This document shows, one piece after another, positions 58,655 through 64,000 of a stretch of 64,000 nucleotides of DNA. The DNA comes from Euptelea pleiosperma (taxonomy: Eukaryota; Streptophyta; Magnoliopsida; Ranunculales; Eupteleaceae): NCBI GenBank assembly GCA_035048495.1, contig CM068551.1, positions 22,322,248 through 22,386,247 on the forward strand. The letters are read 5' to 3'. Numbering within the stretch: the first letter of the stretch is position 1; the number at the start of each line of letters is the position of its first letter. Below the pieces are notes generated by a model, which was not told where the DNA came from, did not search any database, and worked only from the letters and a program-made list of their open reading frames with translations. The position numbers and the translations under genes are program-made.

Positions 58655-58804
58655 AAAAGAAAATAGAGCCCGAGAGAGATGGGATGGGAGAGACAGAGAG
58701 AGTTACCTGAGGGGGCCGTGGAGGTCGCCGGGTGAGAGGAGGTCGGAGGTCGAGTGAGAAACCCCTTGAAAAAGGGCTTTTGGAGAGAGAGGAGTGGTTT
58801 TGGG
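58655..58804 (-). other. Candidate 5' non-coding exon or promoter
   Basis: A G+C-rich island in A+T-rich surroundings. On the minus strand it reads CGGCGACCTCCACGGCCC, then CTCAG|GTAACTC, a good donor site, followed by a CT-rich run. It could be a leader exon of a minus-strand transcript (possibly RPC9) or an unrelated non-coding RNA. No coding frame is assigned. Confidence 0.3.
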
Positions 58805-59209
58805 GAGACTAAAATTTTGATGATAGGTCATGTCATCAAGGCCGATGACAGGGCATAGTATGAGCCATGTGGAACACTTTTAGAGGACTCTGACCGTATG
58901 GATGTTTGGTCAATCATTAGGAGGACCTACAAACCAAAACTAAGCCAGATTAGTGATTTCTAGGCGTTGGATTGGAATTAATTTCATGGGTTGATTTTAA
59001 CCGTGAGAAATTTTAGCATTATTGACCATTATTTGAGGTACAAAGATCCAAATGTTCGAAATCACAAATCAAGCTGATTTTTTGTTTATAGGTCCATATA
59101 GGGATTTGAAAAACATCCATACGGTCAAAGTCCTCTAAGAATATGCCACGTGGCTCCTATTGCACCCTATCATCGGCCTTGATGACAGGACTCTGTCATC
59201 AAACTACTC
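58805..59209. mobile_element. G-box foldback MITE (family A)
   Basis: Ends GAGACTAAAATTTTGATGA and TCATCAAACTACTC. Flanks GGTTTTGGG (58796-58804) and GGTTTGGGG (59210-59218) match at 8 of 9. Arms include CATGTCATCAAGGCCGATGA, ATGAGCCATGTGGAA and TGCCACGTGGCTC. Confidence 0.85.
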
Positions 59210-59337
59210 GGTTTGGGGCGAGGGGAAATCCGCGCCAAAACCCGAAAAACTGGGGTGAGATCTCAGCCGTTCAATGGGCGAGATCTCAACCGTCCTTTGT
59301 GAAGCCCGTACAATCTTGGTCCCTTCTTATATAGATG

Positions 59338-59340
<3 letters not shown>

Positions 59341-59374
<34 letters not shown>
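59341..59374. repeat. (GA)n microsatellite
   Basis: About 34 bp of uninterrupted GA repeats. Confidence 0.95.
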
Positions 59375-59380
<6 letters not shown>

Positions 59381-59438
59381 ACGGTGGGAGTTCCAACAGC
59401 GTCGAGGGGCGCAAGTTGTCATGAGGGGAGCTTCAGAG

Positions 59439-59854
59439 CAAGGTTTAAAAAACGGCCGTTATAACGAAAATAACGGCCGTTATAACGGATTCGGACCTAC
59501 CCCGTTACGTTATGGACCGTTAAAACGCCCAGAAAATAACAGCCGTTATAACGAAAATAACGGCCGTTATTTATCTGTTATTTTCTGAAAAATTTTGTGA
59601 AAAAAACAGCCGTTATTTTCCGTTATTTTTCGTTATATTCCATTTTTGAAATTTTGAAATTCAAAATTTGAATTTCAGCACCACTTTTTCTCTTTTTCTA
59701 TTTTTTTTCCGTTATTTCTGTTATTTTCCGTTATTTCCATTATTTTTCGTTATTTTCCGTTTTTGCACCTGAGCATTTTTTTTTTCGTTATAACAGAAAA
59801 AATGGTAACGCCCCCAGTCTGTTATACCGTTATAACGGTCCCCTTTAAACCTTG
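59439..59854. mobile_element. Palindromic MITE, CGGCCGTTATAACGG vocabulary
   Basis: Ends CAAGGTTTAAAAAACGGCC and CCCCTTTAAACCTTG with a perfect 8-bp duplication CTTCAGAG (59431-59438 and 59855-59862). The interior repeats ACGGCCGTTATAACG, CGTTATTTTC and CCGTTATACC. The longest and cleanest copy of its subfamily in the window. Confidence 0.92.
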
Positions 59855-59986
59855 CTTCAGAGTTCGTGTACAACAAAGGAGAAACATGAAAAAAAAGGTC
59901 AAAAAACAAGGGTTTGGGGGCCCTCACATTTTGTGGGGTTTTTGTTTTTGTGTTTTATTTTTGCAATTTTGCCCCCTTAAACAAAA

Positions 59987-60388
59987 GGGTCGTGATGTAA
60001 CAAGGTATACCTGAGATCTTTTCATTTGCCGAAGCGGAATTTTTGGTAGTCACCTTTGCCATCTGGACCCACTGACCGCATGGATGTTTAGCCCACCCCT
60101 TAATAGGCATTCATACCAAAAATCAGCTTGTTTAATTATTGTTAGCCATTGGTTTTAGTACTCAAAAAATGGTTGCATTCAACTGCTATAAGAACGCCTT
60201 AAAAGTTCTATAAAATGCTAAAATCTAATGGTTATAGATTACCGATCAAGGTGATTTTTGGTGTGTGGATACCAAGGGGTGGGATAAACATCCATGTGGT
60301 CAGTGGGCCCATATGACAGTGGTGAGTAACAAAAATCATGCTCCCGCATTTGCTACAGTTTCAAGCATACCTTGTTACATCTTTTTCC
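59987..60388. mobile_element. Mutator-type MITE (family C)
   Basis: Ends GGGTCGTGATGTAACAAGG and CCTTGTTACATCTTTTTCC with a perfect 9-bp duplication TAAACAAAA (59978-59986 and 60389-60397). Almost the same length as the copy at 37905-38307 (402 and 403 bp). Confidence 0.9.
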
Positions 60389-60739
60389 TAAACAAAATCT
60401 TGGCTTCGCTACTGCTCGCAACATATAATATAGGACGTCCATTTGCTGACTAGGTTCAAGACTTGACGAGTCAACTGGGTGGTAGAACACTAGAAAATAC
60501 TCAAAATTAAACCTGCTTGGCCGAGTTAACCAGAAAGGGCCAGAACCAGAACCCACCATGTATATTGTTTCTGGTTGCGGTTCTAATACTAAATTAAAAC
60601 AAGTAGATCAAAATAATGTGAAATATAGATGAATAAAATGATTTCTATTGCAAAGTTTGGAAAATCCCAGACATCTTTTACACTACAATATATGTTGCCT
60701 CCTGCTCCCATTGGTTTTGCTTCCAGTTTTGTTCTTTAA

Positions 60740-60903
60740 CTAGTGGGTGGTTTGTGCCCATGGTACTCTCTGACAAAGTGTTTGTCAAAGTCGAATATGA
60801 GTGGCTGAGATCTACCATCCATTTAGAGGATAGATCTCACAACTCTTTGTTGAAATCGGATAAAATAAGATAAGAGATAAGACAACTTTCCTTGTTATAT
60901 AGA
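60740..60903 (-). mobile_element. Non-autonomous Helitron, complete
   Basis: On the minus strand it begins TCTATATAACAAGG at 60903 and ends CTAG at 60740-60743, lying between A (60739) and T (60904) on the plus strand. The 3' hairpin is decayed (GTACCATGGGCAC). Internal GAGATCTATCC and GGTAGATCTCAGCC words match the family. Confidence 0.75.
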
Positions 60904-62301
60904 TAGTTAGTCCTGAACCGGAATAATCTAAACAACTTCATAAGGTTAGTGGGCCTGAAAGAATGCTCTCTGTGTATTATAGTATAAAGCAAACTAGATC
61001 TTTTAGGCCTCAAAGAGCGCCGCGTGCCCCATGCGCAAGAACTTTAGGAGTATTTTTCTAGATTTGTAGGGAAAATGAGGGTGCTTTGTATACACAATGG
61101 TGAGACGGGCATGGATTTTATGTGCTCTATGTAACCTTAATTTCAAAAAGTAAACCAAAAAAAGCAAAAACAAAAATCAAAACCGACTAACCGGGTTGCG
61201 GTTGTGTTGATACAAGAGTTTTCACTATTTTTTTTTTTTTGCTAACGTGGCACAAGTTGAGGAAAGCCGTTCTATTTCGTTAGAACGGCCCTAGCGCATA
61301 AAATCCGAGCCATGGTGAGACATTTTAGGAAAATAAGTGTGGTCTGTTTGGTATGTTAAAAATGAAAAATTCTAATGGAAAATTTATTATTTGCATGTAA
61401 TAGTATTTTACACCTCTGGTCACACCCGACTATCTCATCCATTTGATACAATCAGCGTGTATTTCCATAGGTACGGTCTGCCATTTCTCATTTTCCAGTG
61501 AGGAAAAAAAATTGCTCATCAAAGTCAAAATCAGAAGACAAGGGGGGTGCGTTTTTATTTATCTGGATAAGTGGACAAATTGGTAGGCCTGCAGAAAACA
61601 TTTGCGCGTCCATATGTTCGGAAAACATCATTTGCGCGTGTTTTCTTTCCCCTATTTGTACAAGATCCAAACAGACCTTAAGGCCTTGCTTGGTTCAATG
61701 TGAATTCGATGCAATGCTCCCACTTAATTGCCACGGTTTTGGGATTATACGTGATTGGTTGGGGGTGTGCAAATGAGTTGCTGTGCAAGTGGTTGCCACT
61801 TGCAAATTCTTTAAGAAAATGGATGCAAGCATGCGGGGCCCAAAAAATCGTTTTAAGTGACTGCAATGCAACTCACCGCACAGCATGTGCGCTGGAGTGC
61901 AAAATGCATCCCAGTGCAGTGAACCAAGCAGGGGGCCTAAGGGCGTGCTTGATTGCCAAGTGGGAAAATTGCAATTTTCACATGAAAATAGGCTTTTATT
62001 TTCTCACATAATAAAGGTGAAAAGTGAAAAGTAAGGTGGACACGAAGGATCCAAAAATCTTTCTCAGAACAAATTAAACCCCTCAAATCCGAATCCATTT
62101 ACCTTCGACATAGGGGAGAATTCATTTCCACCTGAAGATACGCCTTTTATTTTCTCACATAATTGAAATATGTGTTCTCCGGGGTAACAGCCATTTAAGG
62201 TATTTCCCAGATGTATTTTCTCAGGAAAATTTTTTGATTGACTCGCTTGCCATAAAAAACATATGATTATATTGTTGGTATATTTCTAACTATTACAATT
62301 T
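60904..62301. other. No gene seen; chlorophyllase downstream region
   Basis: The open frames at 61498-61776 and 61700-62011 (plus) overlap opposite-strand frames and have no recognisable domain. Short foldback words occur near 61680-61930 (TGCAATGC, GCACTGG). The chlorophyllase 3' UTR should lie just below 62302. Confidence 0.4.
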
Positions 62302-62976
62302 TCATTTTCGAAAATCAACAGTTTGAAGCTCCACAGGTGCAATTTCCTCCCCATCCCTAATGGCCATTAAGTCACTGTGATCACCCTTCAGATATGCTTT
62401 CATGAACGCAACAACGATTCCCCCCACAAATCTCCTCATGGGTTCCCTTGATTTTCCATTCTTACACGTGCAATACGTAACTTTCCCCCTGATCCCCCTA
62501 GTTTCGTCGTCGAGCATGTCCGTGTGACCGTAATCCTTAACAACAAAATAACATGCAGGTGAACGACACTCGTTGAAGAAGTCTTCATGGTTCACTCCCT
62601 TGGGAGCACAAGGAGGGAAGAGAGGGTTCCTCTTCTTTTCGCCCAAGCCCGATCCGACAACCAAGACTGCCATGTCGATATCGAAAGAGCGAGGGACGTA
62701 TGTGAGGACTGGTGGAGGGGTTTGCTTCCCTTTGTCCATTCCATCAACTGGATCTATACCCATTAAAGCTGAATATTTCAATGAAGTGTTAGCATGTCCT
62801 AGAGCGAGTGCAAATGCCGTCTTGCCACCGCGACTATGCCCTGCAAGGCCTAGCTTACTTAGATTTGGTCGAGCGAGTGCAGGAAGCACATAGCGCAGTC
62901 CATCCGATAACCAATCTGTTATAGCAGCTACTGATTTTATCTCATCACTTGTGTCTGGTCCAGCCAGTTCATATAA
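62302..62976 (-). CDS. CLH: Chlorophyllase, 3' exon (partial)
   Basis: An exon of 224 codons plus stop, opened by a GCATTAG acceptor, phase 0. It carries the chlorophyllase lipase motif GHSRGG with the nucleophile Ser at exon residue 48, the acidic residue in MGIDPVDGMDKG (Asp 75 or 78) and the catalytic His 151 in DYGHTDMLDD. Spacings fit the Ser-Asp-His triad known from plant chlorophyllases, which hydrolyse chlorophyll to chlorophyllide and phytol. The exon starts at LYELAGPDTSDEIKS, a conserved place after which known enzymes continue as here. About 100 N-terminal residues, including the usual HGF oxyanion region, are missing; no matching exon is visible between 62977 and 64000 on this strand, so it lies beyond the right edge or is lost. 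The C-terminal CTCKNGKSREPMRRFVGG segment is intact. Confidence 0.93.
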   Translation of the reverse strand, partial: LYELAGPDTSDEIKSVAAITDWLSDGLRYVLPALARPNLSKLGLAGHSRGGKTAFALALGHANTSLKYSALMGIDPVDGMDKGKQTPPPVLTYVPRSFDIDMAVLVVGSGLGEKKRNPLFPPCAPKGVNHEDFFNECRSPACYFVVKDYGHTDMLDDETRGIRGKVTYCTCKNGKSREPMRRFVGGIVVAFMKAYLKGDHSDLMAIRDGEEIAPVELQTVDFRK

Positions 62977-64000
62977 CTAATGCAATACAAACAAAAGATA
63001 AACATGAGTTTAGGTCTACATCCAATATTATTAATCAGTTTTTCAGTTAGGTTGTGTTTGGTAAAACTTAAATCGTTTGGTAAAGGTCCTTATGTATGAA
63101 AATTAAGACACGAGCCATATTGGATATTTTAAAATGTTAAGTAAGACATTTTTGTAATTTTTTTTATGGAGAAAGCTTTGATACAAGGGTATATTGGGTA
63201 TTTTGAGTCTTATAATTTTGTTAAAGATTCTGTCACTTATCAGCATTCAGTCAAAATGTTTTACTGAATTAAGTAGAGGGGGATGACTAAAACAAAAATC
63301 ACTGAACTTCAATGATACTGAATTTCTAGTTGTTACCAAACGGTCTGAATGTCCCATTAGGGTTTAAATGTCTCAATTTCAGATTTGAAGTCTGAAATTA
63401 AGTTTTACCAAACGCCACCTTAATCAAGAATAATTATGAACTTTCGTACATGGGCTTAGATAAATTTTACACAAGTCTGGTCTGTTATGGGCCAACATAT
63501 TAGGCCCAACTTGACCCATTAATGGGATGGATCTAAGATTATTTTTTTATAAAATTTAAGTCCAAACCTTTCTATTGGGCCGTGAAATCGATCCTAGGCC
63601 CAGAATGTTGGTTCTATAAATGCAGCCCAAGAATGGGTTTATTAGGACCGGGCCTAAAATCCCCATTGTTGCAACCAGGCCCATTAAAACCCCTAGATAT
63701 ACATATTAGACGTGATCACTTCCATAATATCATGAGCCTAGGTATGGCTAGCTACTTTGGTCAGTTTATGAAAACAAGAAGATATTTATGTACTAGTTCA
63801 TGGGATTGAAGATATTTTAGTACTCTTAGCTTGCAAAGTAAGAAACCAAAAGAGGAAGAGAGAAAACTTAAGTCGGCCCAGGATCCAAAAGTTTTGTCTG
63901 CTTCACACTGCCTTCACATAGGAACCGATCAAGACAGTTGAATGGTGGGCCACTTCTTGGATGGCTGATACCTCAAAAGTCATAAAAACAGGACAATCGT
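62977..64000. other. Chlorophyllase intron or upstream DNA
   Basis: A+T-rich sequence with no recognisable exon on either strand. An imperfect inverted pair (about 63055 GTTTGGTAAAACTTAA and about 63397 TTAAGTTTTACCAAAC) suggests an eroded foldback of about 360 bp. Confidence 0.45.

Noticed and set aside
59341..59374. Regularly spaced repeats as a CRISPR-like array
   Set aside because: Simple GA microsatellite; plant nuclear DNA, no repeat-spacer structure anywhere in the window.
62573..62893. 106-codon plus-strand frame
   Set aside because: Antisense to the chlorophyllase exon.

Overview
This is plant nuclear DNA: spliced genes with GT/AG introns, A+T-rich intergenic DNA, and very dense miniature transposons. 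I recognise six protein genes. One of them, PEAPOD (TIFY4), is absent from grasses, so the source is a non-grass angiosperm. I think a woody magnoliid or dicot is likely, but that is only inference.

Layout. 1-4683 is a Ty1/copia retrotransposon on the minus strand that enters from the left edge and sits inside the last visible intron of PEAPOD. The PEAPOD exons lie on the minus strand from 9712 down to 4953. 9.8-22 kb has no convincing gene and is a mosaic of Mutator-type foldback MITEs, a hAT element, non-autonomous Helitrons and local duplications. 22194-26704 (minus) is a two-exon BAHD acyltransferase of the CER2/CER26 type whose 3.2 kb intron carries transposons nested within a transposon. 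27-34 kb is again repeats. 34381-34864 (plus) is a secreted EPFL4/5/6-type peptide gene with a tiny intron. 35.9-45.2 kb holds more nested MITEs and an inverted duplication of a Ty3/gypsy LTR interrupted by a Helitron. 46660-53245 (minus) is a complete four-exon RNA polymerase III subunit RPC9 gene. It is divergent from a small glycine-rich TGD5-like gene at 53487 (plus) that stops at a suspicious TAG. 54.5-62.3 kb has no gene that I can support. 62302-62976 (minus) is the last exon of a chlorophyllase whose first exon is not visible here.

The genes do not form a pathway. PEAPOD (meristemoid proliferation) and EPFL (ERECTA-family ligand) both act in leaf and epidermal patterning, and the CER26-like protein acts in cuticular wax elongation, but nothing shows that the linkage is more than chance.

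The most unusual content is the transposon layer. (1) A group of elements shares termini of the CAAGG/CATGG...CCTTG kind with A/T-rich subterminal blocks, and most members have 8-bp target duplications that I can read directly. Their interiors are written in different short CG-containing words (GAAATTTCG, ACTCGG, CGGCCGTTATAACGG, TTCGCCGAA, GGATCGG). (2) Mutator-type MITEs with GAG...CTC ends and 9-10-bp duplications carry GCCACGTGGC G-box palindromes in their arms. (3) A Helitron family has at least one member whose empty site can be read from the other arm of a palindrome.
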